Source: Bacteroidia bacterium
Lineage (GTDB): Bacteria > Bacteroidota > Bacteroidia > Bacteroidales > VadinHA17
Assembly: GCA_026391215.1 (NCBI GenBank)
Contig: JAPLDX010000058.1
Coordinates: forward strand, 66,887-130,886
DNA: 64,000 nucleotides
Reading direction: 5' to 3'
In this document: one piece after another, positions 51,035 to 59,212 of the stretch
How positions within the stretch are numbered: the first letter of the stretch is position 1
Layout: each line of letters opens with the position of its first letter
The notes under the pieces: model-generated
The model's input: only the letters and a program-made list of their open reading frames with translations
Database searches by the model: none
Told to the model about the DNA's origin: nothing
Made by a program: the position numbers and the translations under genes

Positions 51035-53266
51035 TTAGAGTTTTCCTGAAAACCTCAGGCTATAGCTCCTCTGCGGCTGTATATCTCCCGGCCGACCAAT
51101 GTACTCGGTGTTTGTAATATTCTTAACCGCAAGCGAAAGAGTAAACCTGTCATTCAGCTTGTATCCAAACGAACCATCAAGAAGAACATATCCTTTGTTA
51201 TGACCTTCCCAATAAGCCGGGAATCCCGGCAGAATAGCTTCACCTGTTGTTTCATCGAGGAAGAAATCATCAATCCTCAGGATCTTTGACTTTACATACA
51301 GGTTCAATCCTGATTCTAACTTCTTCCATGATGTGTTCAATGATATTTTCCCGGAATGCATCCGCCTGTATTTAAGATATTTGTCCTTATTCTCATTAGT
51401 GTATATGTTGAATTCCACAGGATATATAAATGTATATCCTCCTGATAATGTGGTATTTATTCGGCCGACAGTTCCTGTCAACATAAACTCTGTCTCACCT
51501 CCATATACTCTTGAATGTTCAATATTGTCAGCCTTAAAGCCTGTAAAGCCATCTATAGTCGCCAACTCGTATTCAATCATATTGGTGTTCTGCGACATAA
51601 AAAATGAGACATCAGCCTGACCGGTTATTTTTCCGAAGCTTATACCCTGCTTGATGCCTGCCTCCGTACTCCAGCCTGATTCGGGATAGATTGTAGGATT
51701 AGGGAATATCACCACTGATCCCAGGGTTGTGGATGCATGTTTTTCAGCAACGGAAGGAAACCGGTATCCCTGTCCGAATGAAGCCCTGATGAAAGTAAAA
51801 TCTGCTGCCTGCCAGTTGATCCCGGCTCTGAACACGGGAACGATCTTATCCTTTATTCCGTCAAGTGAGTTTTGTTCCAGTCTGAAACCTGCTACTGCTT
51901 TCAGCTTTTTGACAGGACGGATTTCCAGTTGCGTATACCCTGCCACGTTAAGACCATCATGGTCGTTGTACATATTAGAAATAACCTTGCTGTAGTTCTC
52001 TGAAACACCTGCAGTGATGTCCATGAAGCCAGTCAGGTAGTACCAGAGCTGGTATTCTGCAAAAAGAGAATATGCGTCGCTGTTGGTCTTTTCACTTTCA
52101 GGGAAACGGTTTAATGATGTCTGGAACCGCATCCGGAGATCGTGCTTATAGCGGTCGCTTTTTTTCAGGGTAATGTAAGGATCAAGCGCAAAGAACCATC
52201 CGTTAAGTTCAATTGTTGCAGATCCCTGCTGTTTCAGAGCTCCTGTTTCGGCATTCTCCCAGAGAACAAAATCCCTCTTGACCGTATAACCTGAGTTCAT
52301 ATTAAGGCCGTAGGAGAGCCCTTCGATCTTACCATTGAAATGTTTTGCTTTTAAGCTGAGCCGTCCAAGCTTCTCTCCGTTCAGCCTTCTGTAACCTTCA
52401 TCAATCAGAATATTAGCGCTCACCCCGAGATCAGTCTTCCCGAATTTCTGCAAATGGGAGAATGAGACATTTGAAAAGACCCTCGGTGTATCCCACCATA
52501 CCCAGTTTTTGTTTCGTGGCTTCCCGAATATGCCTGTTTCTGCATAAAATTGTGTGACAGGGGTATTTGTAGCATCGGCTGTGCGGAAATTAATTATCCC
52601 GTTGAGGGCCGACGATCCGTATAAAACCGAAGAGGCTCCCTTGATAATTTCAACCTGTGACAGGTTTTCAAGGGGAAGGAACTGCCATTTAATATTCCCG
52701 GCATCGGCTGAAACCATAGGGAGTCCGTCAATCAGGGCAAGCACCCTGCTGCCAGCGCCATAACTGAATCCGCTGCCTCCCCTTACTGATGCCTGCCCAT
52801 CCATCACCTCAATCCCCGGAGTCTTGTTTATAAGCTCCTGCGCATCAGTTATGTGGTTTTCTTCAATAAATGCAGTTTTGATAATATCCATTGATACTGT
52901 CAGCTCAGCGATCTTCTGTTCATTTTTATTTGCGCTGATAACTATCTGATCTATTTCCCGGACCTTCATCTCAAGTGCCACATTCATTTCAACGGTATCA
53001 TTCTCTATGACAATGACTTCCTCAGAAACAGAGCTGTATCCGATAAACTGAAATGATAGATTAAGTTTCCCGGAGGATGTTTTGACAAGGTATAAACCTT
53101 CCTGGTCAGTTGTCGTACCCAGGTTCCTGCCATAAATAACATAAACACCTGCCAGAGGCTCTCCAGTATTTTTGTCTAAGACTTTTCCCCTGACAATTCC
53201 GTTAATGTCAGCTGCATTTAATAGAATTCCGGAAAAAAGCAGTGCAGCAGTGAGGAGGTATCGCAT
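51035..53266 (-). CDS. TonB-dependent receptor
   Basis: The 743-residue outer-membrane receptor has a signal peptide, an N-terminal CarboxypepD_reg-like domain (about 25-105, with GKVLDKNTGEPLAGVYVIY), a plug with the ITDAQELINKTPGIEV and LIDGLP segments, and a 22-strand barrel ending in RSYSLRFSGKL. The layout resembles BtuB/CirA-type receptors and not SusC, and no SusD gene is nearby. The ATG at 53266 is preferred: it overlaps the lipoprotein stop as TGATG, while GTG at 53269 is an alternative. The ligand is unknown. Confidence 0.93.
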   Translation of the reverse strand: MRYLLTAALLFSGILLNAADINGIVRGKVLDKNTGEPLAGVYVIYGRNLGTTTDQEGLYLVKTSSGKLNLSFQFIGYSSVSEEVIVIENDTVEMNVALEMKVREIDQIVISANKNEQKIAELTVSMDIIKTAFIEENHITDAQELINKTPGIEVMDGQASVRGGSGFSYGAGSRVLALIDGLPMVSADAGNIKWQFLPLENLSQVEIIKGASSVLYGSSALNGIINFRTADATNTPVTQFYAETGIFGKPRNKNWVWWDTPRVFSNVSFSHLQKFGKTDLGVSANILIDEGYRRLNGEKLGRLSLKAKHFNGKIEGLSYGLNMNSGYTVKRDFVLWENAETGALKQQGSATIELNGWFFALDPYITLKKSDRYKHDLRMRFQTSLNRFPESEKTNSDAYSLFAEYQLWYYLTGFMDITAGVSENYSKVISNMYNDHDGLNVAGYTQLEIRPVKKLKAVAGFRLEQNSLDGIKDKIVPVFRAGINWQAADFTFIRASFGQGYRFPSVAEKHASTTLGSVVIFPNPTIYPESGWSTEAGIKQGISFGKITGQADVSFFMSQNTNMIEYELATIDGFTGFKADNIEHSRVYGGETEFMLTGTVGRINTTLSGGYTFIYPVEFNIYTNENKDKYLKYRRMHSGKISLNTSWKKLESGLNLYVKSKILRIDDFFLDETTGEAILPGFPAYWEGHNKGYVLLDGSFGYKLNDRFTLSLAVKNITNTEYIGRPGDIQPQRSYSLRFSGKL

Positions 53267-53676
53267 CACTTGGCTTTGAAAGTCATACGGATATTAAAAG
53301 GATTGGACTGGTCAAGAGGATTAGGAACAATGGTTGTTATCTTCAATGAGGTTTTTGTCAGTTCCTTTATATTTGTAACGATTGGGAGCACAAGAGAATC
53401 AGCTATTATAGTTATCTGTGTTTCTTCAACATTGAATCTCCACGTTCCTTTATAATTTCCAAAATTACCTGTTCCATCCTCCCTGAATTTTGCATCGCCC
53501 TTGAATTTTTCAAGAACACCTCCGGATCCGCTGCCGTCAGCACCATTTGCCAGAAGACTGTCAGTCGCCCATGTCGGTTCTGTCAGCAGCTTGAACCTTT
53601 CCGACCTGTCATCCTTATTGCAGGAGAATACCAGCAAACATGCTGAAATAAATACTAATAATGCGAGATTTTTCAT
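53266..53676 (-). CDS. Small lipocalin-like lipoprotein
   Basis: The 136-residue lipoprotein (lipobox VFSC, Cys19) has a beta-rich mature part with the FREDGTGNFGNYKGTWRF and TQITIIADSLVLPIV segments, like small lipocalin-fold proteins of Bacteroidetes. Its TGA stop overlaps the TonB receptor ATG, so the two are translated together. It may help the receptor at the surface. A -7 element lies 32 bases upstream. Confidence 0.75.
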   Translation of the reverse strand: MKNLALLVFISACLLVFSCNKDDRSERFKLLTEPTWATDSLLANGADGSGSGGVLEKFKGDAKFREDGTGNFGNYKGTWRFNVEETQITIIADSLVLPIVTNIKELTKTSLKITTIVPNPLDQSNPFNIRMTFKAK

Positions 53677-53707
53677 AATAATCAGGATTATCGGTTATCT
53701 GTACAAT

Positions 53708-53715
53708 CAAAGATA
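53708..53715 (-). promoter_or_regulatory. Bacteroidetes -7 element TATCTTTG for the lipoprotein-TonB operon
   Basis: Read on the minus strand this is TATCTTTG, an exact TAnnTTTG match 31 bases before the lipoprotein ATG. Confidence 0.5.
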
Positions 53716-53735
53716 AGAAACTTTTTTCTGATCCA

Positions 53736-53837
53736 CCTCATCCCCCCACCCCCTTCTCCCAAGAGAGAAGGGGGAATCAATTGTTATACAATACTTTAAC
53801 TCCCCTCCCTCCTGGGGGAGGGGGTTGGGGGGAGAGG
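53736..53837. repeat. C/G-rich three-way-junction element
   Basis: The 102-bp element runs from CCTCATCCCCCC to GGGGGGAGAGG. These arms pair, and two inner hairpins (CCCCCTTCTCCC...GAGAAGGGGG and CCCCTCCCTCCTGGGGGAGGGG) sit between them. It lies in the divergent region between the lipoprotein and GH88/GH105 genes. The 310-base non-coding stretch 53677-53986 holds this element and two -7 elements and nothing else I can name. Confidence 0.85.
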
Positions 53838-53958
53838 TCAAGAAGATAGAGAAGAAGCCAGAATCTAAGGCAGAAAAATGCAGAATAAGAAAAGAATGTC
53901 CAAAAATCCAAGATCTTTCTTTTTTTTGTCTTGAGTTTATATCGTCAATTATGTTTCC

Positions 53959-53966
53959 TATTTTTG
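53959..53966 (+). promoter_or_regulatory. Bacteroidetes -7 element TATTTTTG for the GH88/GH105 gene
   Basis: Exact TAnnTTTG match, 20 bases before ATG 53987. It decides that start, because upstream in-frame ATGs at 53825 and 53951 would lie upstream of the promoter. Confidence 0.55.
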
Positions 53967-53986
53967 AAAGAACAAACCTCACTATC

Positions 53987-55855
53987 ATGAAAGATCAAAA
54001 AGCTGTAAGAAAAAGTATTGTACTTCTGACAATACTGTTATGCTGTATAGCTTCACTGAATTCATCTGCCCAGCCTGTTGTGGGGCTTGATAACTGGTTT
54101 AACCGGGAGACCAATGCAAAGACAGGACAGCCATACCATTACCTCTGGACCGATACCGAGTGGAGCGGATATTCAAGGTTTGGTGCAATATTTCAAAACA
54201 AGGGCGCCAGGATCACAACAATTGAAAAGCCTCTTCCAGCCACATTAAGCGGCATTGATATCTATATAATTGTCGATCCTGACACTATAAAAGAATCTCC
54301 ATCGCCTAATTATATCCAGGCTGATGATGCAAAGGCTATAAAGAAGTGGGTTAAGAAGGGAGGCGTCCTGGCGATACTGGCAAACGATGCGCCTAACTGC
54401 GAATTCACACACCTGAATAAAATGATGTCGCAATTCGGTATTACCTTTAATCATGTGACGCTGCATCCTGTCTCAAACAATAACTGGGAAATGGGAGCCT
54501 GCATTAACCTGCCTGCACATCCTCTTTTTAAAGGTGTCTCAAAGATCTATATCAAAGAGGTTTCTGATATAAATCTTTCAGGAAAGGCAAAGGCTGTTCT
54601 TACTGAAAACGGCAAAGTGCTGATAGCTGAAAACAAGTATGGAAAGGGATATGTTTTTGCTATCGGCGACCCATGGATATATAACGAATACATTGACCAT
54701 GACCGCCTCCCCGAAAGCTTTGAAAACAGGAAAGCAGCAGAAAACCTGGCCGATATGCTGCTGGATTACACAGTGATGCCCCTGGTCGCCCAGCCGGTTT
54801 CCAAAGAAAAGACTATGCAAGCAATGGTTCTGGCCAATAAGTACTTCATGGAAAAATGGCCTGATGTGGGAAAAACTATTATCACCGAGCGTGAACGTCC
54901 TAGCAACATCTGGACCCGCGGAACCTATTATGAAGGATTGATGGCTCTTTATAAGCTTAATCCCGATCCTGTGTATCTGAATTATGCTGTAAGCTGGGGA
55001 GAATTTCATAAATGGGGATTACGAAATGGTATCACAACCCGCAATGGCGATGATCAGTGCTGCGGACAGACTTACATTGATCTTTATTTTCTGGATCCTT
55101 TAAAAGAAGAAAGGATCAGGGATATAAAAGCCTGCATCGATAATATGATCGCAACTGATAAAATTGACGACTGGAGCTGGATAGACCTTTTGCACATGTC
55201 ATTGCCGGTCTTTGCCCGTCTTGGTTATATCTATAAGGATAACAGGTACTTCGACCGGGCATATGAAATGTTTATGTTCACAAAAACAAAGCATGGGACA
55301 AACGGGCTGTACAATACTACTGATCATCTGTGGTATCGTGACAAGGATTTCGTTCCACCCTATAAAGAGCCAAACGGTAATAATTGTTACTGGTCGCGCG
55401 GAAACGGCTGGGTGCTTGCGGCACTGGCACGTACTATGGAATATCTACCCGAAAACAGTATATACAAAAATGAATTATTGAGTACTTATATGGAAATGGT
55501 TGATGCTCTTGTTGCATGCCAGCGCGATGATGGCTTCTGGAACGTGAGCCTTCTTGATCCTTCAAATTTCGGAGGGAAAGAACTTACTGGGACATCCCTC
55601 TTTGTATATGGAATAGCATGGGGGATAAATAATGGAATACTTGATGAGAGGTATATTCCGACTGTTCAAAGAGCATGGATAGGGCTTGTGGAAGATTGTC
55701 TTCACCCTGATGGTTTTCTGGGATATGTGCAGGGTACAGGAAAGCAACCCTCAGATAGCCAGCCTGTTCGATATGATAATGTTCCGAACTTTGAAGATTT
55801 CGGACTTGGATGCTTCCTTCTCGCCGGTTCTGAAATGTACAAAATTGAAAAATAA
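53987..55855 (+). CDS. GH88/GH105 unsaturated uronyl hydrolase with N-terminal GATase-like domain
   Basis: The 622-residue secreted protein has a signal peptide (MKDQKAVRKSIVLLTILL...SSAQ). Residues about 30-270 form a DUF4350/GATase-like Rossmann domain (IYIIVDPDTI, KKGGVLAILANDAP, GKGYVFAIGDPWIYN). Residues 280-622 form an (alpha/alpha)6 barrel typical of GH88/GH105, with RPSNIWTRGTYYEGLMALY, NGDDQCCGQTYIDLYF and NNCYWSRGNGWVLAALAR. These enzymes hydrolyse the unsaturated uronic acid left by lyases through an Asp residue. The start is set by the -7 element at 53959; an ORF reading back to 53825 begins inside the repeat. The partner domain fused at the N-terminus is not usual for GH105. Confidence 0.9.
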   Translation: MKDQKAVRKSIVLLTILLCCIASLNSSAQPVVGLDNWFNRETNAKTGQPYHYLWTDTEWSGYSRFGAIFQNKGARITTIEKPLPATLSGIDIYIIVDPDTIKESPSPNYIQADDAKAIKKWVKKGGVLAILANDAPNCEFTHLNKMMSQFGITFNHVTLHPVSNNNWEMGACINLPAHPLFKGVSKIYIKEVSDINLSGKAKAVLTENGKVLIAENKYGKGYVFAIGDPWIYNEYIDHDRLPESFENRKAAENLADMLLDYTVMPLVAQPVSKEKTMQAMVLANKYFMEKWPDVGKTIITERERPSNIWTRGTYYEGLMALYKLNPDPVYLNYAVSWGEFHKWGLRNGITTRNGDDQCCGQTYIDLYFLDPLKEERIRDIKACIDNMIATDKIDDWSWIDLLHMSLPVFARLGYIYKDNRYFDRAYEMFMFTKTKHGTNGLYNTTDHLWYRDKDFVPPYKEPNGNNCYWSRGNGWVLAALARTMEYLPENSIYKNELLSTYMEMVDALVACQRDDGFWNVSLLDPSNFGGKELTGTSLFVYGIAWGINNGILDERYIPTVQRAWIGLVEDCLHPDGFLGYVQGTGKQPSDSQPVRYDNVPNFEDFGLGCFLLAGSEMYKIEK

Positions 55856-55900
55856 ATCCATTAAGCGTGATATGGAAGAAGGAAGGAGAGAAGAGAGGAA

Positions 55901-55960
<60 letters not shown>

Positions 55961-56001
55961 AACGACTTTAAAGAAGGTTTGAATAATTAAATATTGATAA
56001 A

Positions 56002-57270
56002 ATGAAAAAGTTATTTATCTCACAGTTTGTATTGCTGGCTCTTCTGAGTTTCAGTTCATGTGATAAGGCGCCTGTTTTAAAGGATGGTTCTCCGGAGTCG
56101 GTTTGTATGTCAACAGAGCGGTTAATCCGGATTGACAAAATGATTCAACAGGGCATTGACAGCGGCTGGATAGCAGGTGCCGTAGGATTCATCGCTCATG
56201 ATGGAAAAATTATCTACAACAAATCATTCGGAGTTATCGATCCTGAATCAAAGACCCCGATGCAGACAGACAACATTTTCCGCATTGCATCGCAGTCAAA
56301 AGCCATAATCAGCATAGGAGCTATGATGCTTTTTGAGGAGGGGAAATTCCTTCTTGATGATCCGGTTTCAAAATACATTCCAGAATTTGCCAACCAGCAG
56401 GTGATTGACAAATTCAATGAAAAGGACACAACATATACGACAGTTCCTGCAAAAAGGGCGGTCACTATCCGGGACCTTTTCACTCATACTTCCGGGATTG
56501 ACTATGCAGGGATAGGTTCACCGTCTATGAGGGCAATATATGCCAGGGCTGGTATTGCAGCCGGATTTGGAAGCGATAAAGCTCTGATAGGTAATGAGAT
56601 GAAGGATCTCGGGAAACTGCCTCTTGCTCATCAACCCGGAGAAAAATGGACCTATGGGCTGAATGTGGATGTTCTTGGGTACCTAATAGAGATATGGTCA
56701 GGAGAGAAGCTTGATCAGTATCTCAAAAAACGCCTTTTCGAACCTCTGGGCATGAACGATACATATTTCTATCTGCCTCCTGAAAAGCAGAGCAGGCTGG
56801 TAAAGGTAAATACTGAAGATGAAAATCATCACGTGACAGCTCTGAAGAATGATTATTTTGATTATCCTTTAATGGCGAATGGCACATATTTTTCAGGCGG
56901 TGCCGGATTAAGCTCAACTACAAAGGATTATGCCACATTCCTGCAGATGCTTCTGAACAATGGAGAATATAACGGGAAAAGGCTTCTTTCAAGGCGTACA
57001 GTTGAACTGATCACATCAAATCAGATAGGTGACCTGAATGTCGGCCGCGACAAGTTCGGTCTTGGCTTTGAGATCGTAACCGAAGAAGGTCAGGCCGTAC
57101 TGGGATTATCGGAAGGATCATTCCTGTGGGGAGGTTACTTCGCAACGGACTACTGGGCTGATCCGAAGGAAAGAATTGTCGGACTTATATTCCTGCAGCA
57201 GTTTCCTATGAGTCATGGCGAGATCCATAGAAAGTTCATGGCTATGGTTTACCAGGCGCTGGATGATTAG
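56002..57270 (+). CDS. Serine hydrolase (beta-lactamase/PBP-type) lipoprotein
   Basis: The 422-residue lipoprotein (lipobox SFSSC, Cys20) has a class C beta-lactamase fold. The SXXK motif is Ser97-Gln-Ser-Lys100 in FRIASQSKAI, the tyrosine motif is in EKWTYGLNVDVLGYL, and the conserved region RDLFTHTSGIDY lies between. Family members include esterases, D-aminopeptidases and penicillin-binding proteins. In this carbohydrate region an esterase role (removing acetyl or other acyl groups) is possible. An 8-unit 7-bp repeat lies directly upstream. Confidence 0.9.
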   Translation: MKKLFISQFVLLALLSFSSCDKAPVLKDGSPESVCMSTERLIRIDKMIQQGIDSGWIAGAVGFIAHDGKIIYNKSFGVIDPESKTPMQTDNIFRIASQSKAIISIGAMMLFEEGKFLLDDPVSKYIPEFANQQVIDKFNEKDTTYTTVPAKRAVTIRDLFTHTSGIDYAGIGSPSMRAIYARAGIAAGFGSDKALIGNEMKDLGKLPLAHQPGEKWTYGLNVDVLGYLIEIWSGEKLDQYLKKRLFEPLGMNDTYFYLPPEKQSRLVKVNTEDENHHVTALKNDYFDYPLMANGTYFSGGAGLSSTTKDYATFLQMLLNNGEYNGKRLLSRRTVELITSNQIGDLNVGRDKFGLGFEIVTEEGQAVLGLSEGSFLWGGYFATDYWADPKERIVGLIFLQQFPMSHGEIHRKFMAMVYQALDD

Positions 57271-57285
57271 AAACCTATAAAGAAA

Positions 57286-57340
57286 CCCCCCCCTTGCCTC
57301 CCGGCCAGTCGGTCGGGACAGGCTCTCCAAGGAGTGGATC
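57286..57340. repeat. C-run plus GGCCAGTCGGTCGG repeat fragment
   Basis: A C8 run is followed by GCCTCCCGGCCAGTCGGTCGG and a GGACAGGCTC sequence between convergent genes. It looks like another class of short intergenic repeat, but only one copy is seen in this window. Confidence 0.5.
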
Positions 57341-57343
57341 TTT

Positions 57344-58495
57344 TTAGTACTTTTTGAGCAGCTCCAGCAGCTTGCTATCAAGCTTATGCCCATACCAGTC
57401 GGTGTATTCAACGTCAGCACGTCCTGAATCAAGGATACCAAAGTCGCCCCTGAAGTTCCACAGCGCATATCCTATACCTGCATTTGTCAGGATATCAATA
57501 ACATCTCCGAACCATGCAAGGAATACATTATGAGGTGTCTTGTTATAGCATCCGCATTCACCGCAGTGAACGCCAACTCCCTGGTCTTTAAGATTAATCC
57601 ATGGCTTATAAAACTCTTCAAGCTGCTCCCTTCCGTAATATTTGCCGTCGATGGTACCCGGCCATACCGGCATAGGAGCCTGTGACGGATCTTTCCATAC
57701 CCAGGAGGCCTGGTAGTGCGAGACCAGCCCGGGATAATATCCGCGGCAGCTTTGAGCAATATTAAGATCTGTCAGCTCAGGGATCACATTACTGCCACCG
57801 CTGTTCCCATCTGCAACTATCAGACGATCAGGGTTTACCGCCCTGATGACCTTTACGGCGCCTTCTGCAACCTTCCTGTAAATGTCGCCAGGCACCGGAC
57901 CTTTTTTCGCATACTGATCATTCATATCTTCAATGTAGGCCGGTTCATTCAAAAGGTCAAAACTGAGCTTATCTGCCGAAATTGTTTTGTATCGTTCTGC
58001 CCACATTTTCCAGTGAGCATAAAAGGCATCCTGTGCTCCTTCATCCTTCCAGAGGTTGAAAGGCTCATGGAAACCTGCATTTATGCAGTAGCCGGGGCCC
58101 CTGTGGAGGTTAAGGCTGACATGGAGATTATATTTATTCGCCATAAATACAAGGTTATCAACCTCTTCCAGTACTTTCTGGTCAAAGTTATAAACCTCTT
58201 CAATTGTTATATCCCTGGCACGGTCAAAATCGAGGTAACGAGGGTAAGCCATTGGTATCCGCACAAAATCAAATCCCCAGTCTGCCATCCATTTAAAGTC
58301 ATCTTCGGTTGTCCGGCTGCCTCCTCCCGGAGCACTGGGCGGTACAGGTGAAAACAGATCGAGAAGATTAAAGCCCTTCCAGCGGGGTAAATTATTCTTG
58401 ACCACAGAAGGAGACGCATCGTACCTTGCAAGTGTGAGTCCGGCTGCAGCAACCATTGTGTTCTTAAGGAATAGACGACGTTTCATTTTATTCAT
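57344..58495 (-). CDS. GH5-family cellulase-like protein
   Basis: The 383-residue secreted protein has an N-terminal RRLFLKN motif followed by a hydrophobic stretch, a likely Tat-type signal. The GH5 TIM barrel is visible: WGFDFVRIPMAYPRYLD, LHVSLNLHRGPGYC, the acid/base Glu184 in LLNEPAYIED, His260 in SHYQASWVW, and the nucleophile Glu313 in GVHCGECGC. GH5 cleaves beta-linked glucans or mannans, and the subfamily is not clear from this. It is 10 bases downstream of the C-terminal rhamnosidase fragment on the same strand. Confidence 0.9.
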   Translation of the reverse strand: MNKMKRRLFLKNTMVAAAGLTLARYDASPSVVKNNLPRWKGFNLLDLFSPVPPSAPGGGSRTTEDDFKWMADWGFDFVRIPMAYPRYLDFDRARDITIEEVYNFDQKVLEEVDNLVFMANKYNLHVSLNLHRGPGYCINAGFHEPFNLWKDEGAQDAFYAHWKMWAERYKTISADKLSFDLLNEPAYIEDMNDQYAKKGPVPGDIYRKVAEGAVKVIRAVNPDRLIVADGNSGGSNVIPELTDLNIAQSCRGYYPGLVSHYQASWVWKDPSQAPMPVWPGTIDGKYYGREQLEEFYKPWINLKDQGVGVHCGECGCYNKTPHNVFLAWFGDVIDILTNAGIGYALWNFRGDFGILDSGRADVEYTDWYGHKLDSKLLELLKKY

Positions 58496-58505
58496 TATAG
58501 GTTGT

Positions 58506-59183
58506 TTACTTAATTTTCTTCACAGGCGCTATTGTCACAGGCCCGATGAGTCCCGATTCCCTTGGCTGCCATGAGGACGCATTGAAGATGCCATCCTTTG
58601 AGTTCTGTCTCAGCCTCGCCGCAAAATTAACGTTCAGGAATTTCTTCCATTCAATATTATTGCGGTCCATATATGCTATCCGGTTTGCCATCAGGTTTGA
58701 TACCTTTATTTCGAGGGTGTTCTTCTTTTTGATTTGTTTTTTGTCAATAATCATTTTAAAATCAGGGCCTATCAGTGATCCGAGATCTTTACCATTCAAC
58801 ATCACATAAGCGCTTTCACAAACCCTTCCAAGGTTAAGCTCCCAGGCATCAGCCTTTTCTTTCGGTCTGGTAAAGCTTATTGAGTATTTTGCCGTACCTG
58901 AAAAATCTTTCAGTGAGGCATCACTAAAATCTGTCCATGAAAGAAGTTTTGTAATCTCAGAGCTTGCCGGCAATGATGGTCCTCCGTCTGTGAATTCAAC
59001 TTTCCAGGTTCCCGTGATCTCTTTTGCCATCGCAGCATGATCGTAATAAGGATAAGGTAATCCTTCAGGCTTTACCTGGTATGTTGTCAGTATCAGGGAC
59101 TCACCGGGATACATTCTTGCATAAACTTCAATCGATCCGGACTTTCCTGTCCTGTATCCTGCCATGCCGAAATTAGCATTCAT
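58506..59183 (-). pseudogene. C-terminal fragment of a frameshifted GH106 rhamnosidase
   Basis: The 225-residue frame from the internal Met at 59183 carries the C-terminal beta domains of a GH106 protein (PMNANFGMAGYR, LNLGRVCESAYVMLNGKDLGSL, VSNLMANRIAYMDR). The same frame is open upstream to about 59250 and continues the protein begun at 61297. The break is a single-base shift at a G5-A5 run (minus strand). Together with 59213-61297 it reads as one protein of about 930 residues. It may be an assembly error or a recent inactivation. Confidence 0.85.
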
Positions 59184-59212
59184 CGGATTGAAAATGGCTG
59201 CCGATGAGGCAT

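Noticed and set aside
51035..53676. TonB receptor plus lipoprotein as a SusC/SusD pair
   Set aside because: The receptor is 743 residues, shorter than a typical SusC, and the lipoprotein is only 136 residues, far too short for SusD.
53825..53986. Upstream in-frame start for the GH88/GH105 gene
   Set aside because: The extra 54 residues come from the repeat and lie upstream of the -7 element; the signal peptide begins at 53987.
57716..58351. 211-residue plus-strand ORF opposite GH5
   Set aside because: It is antisense to GH5 with both catalytic Glu in place; its hydrophobic residues come from the reverse reading.
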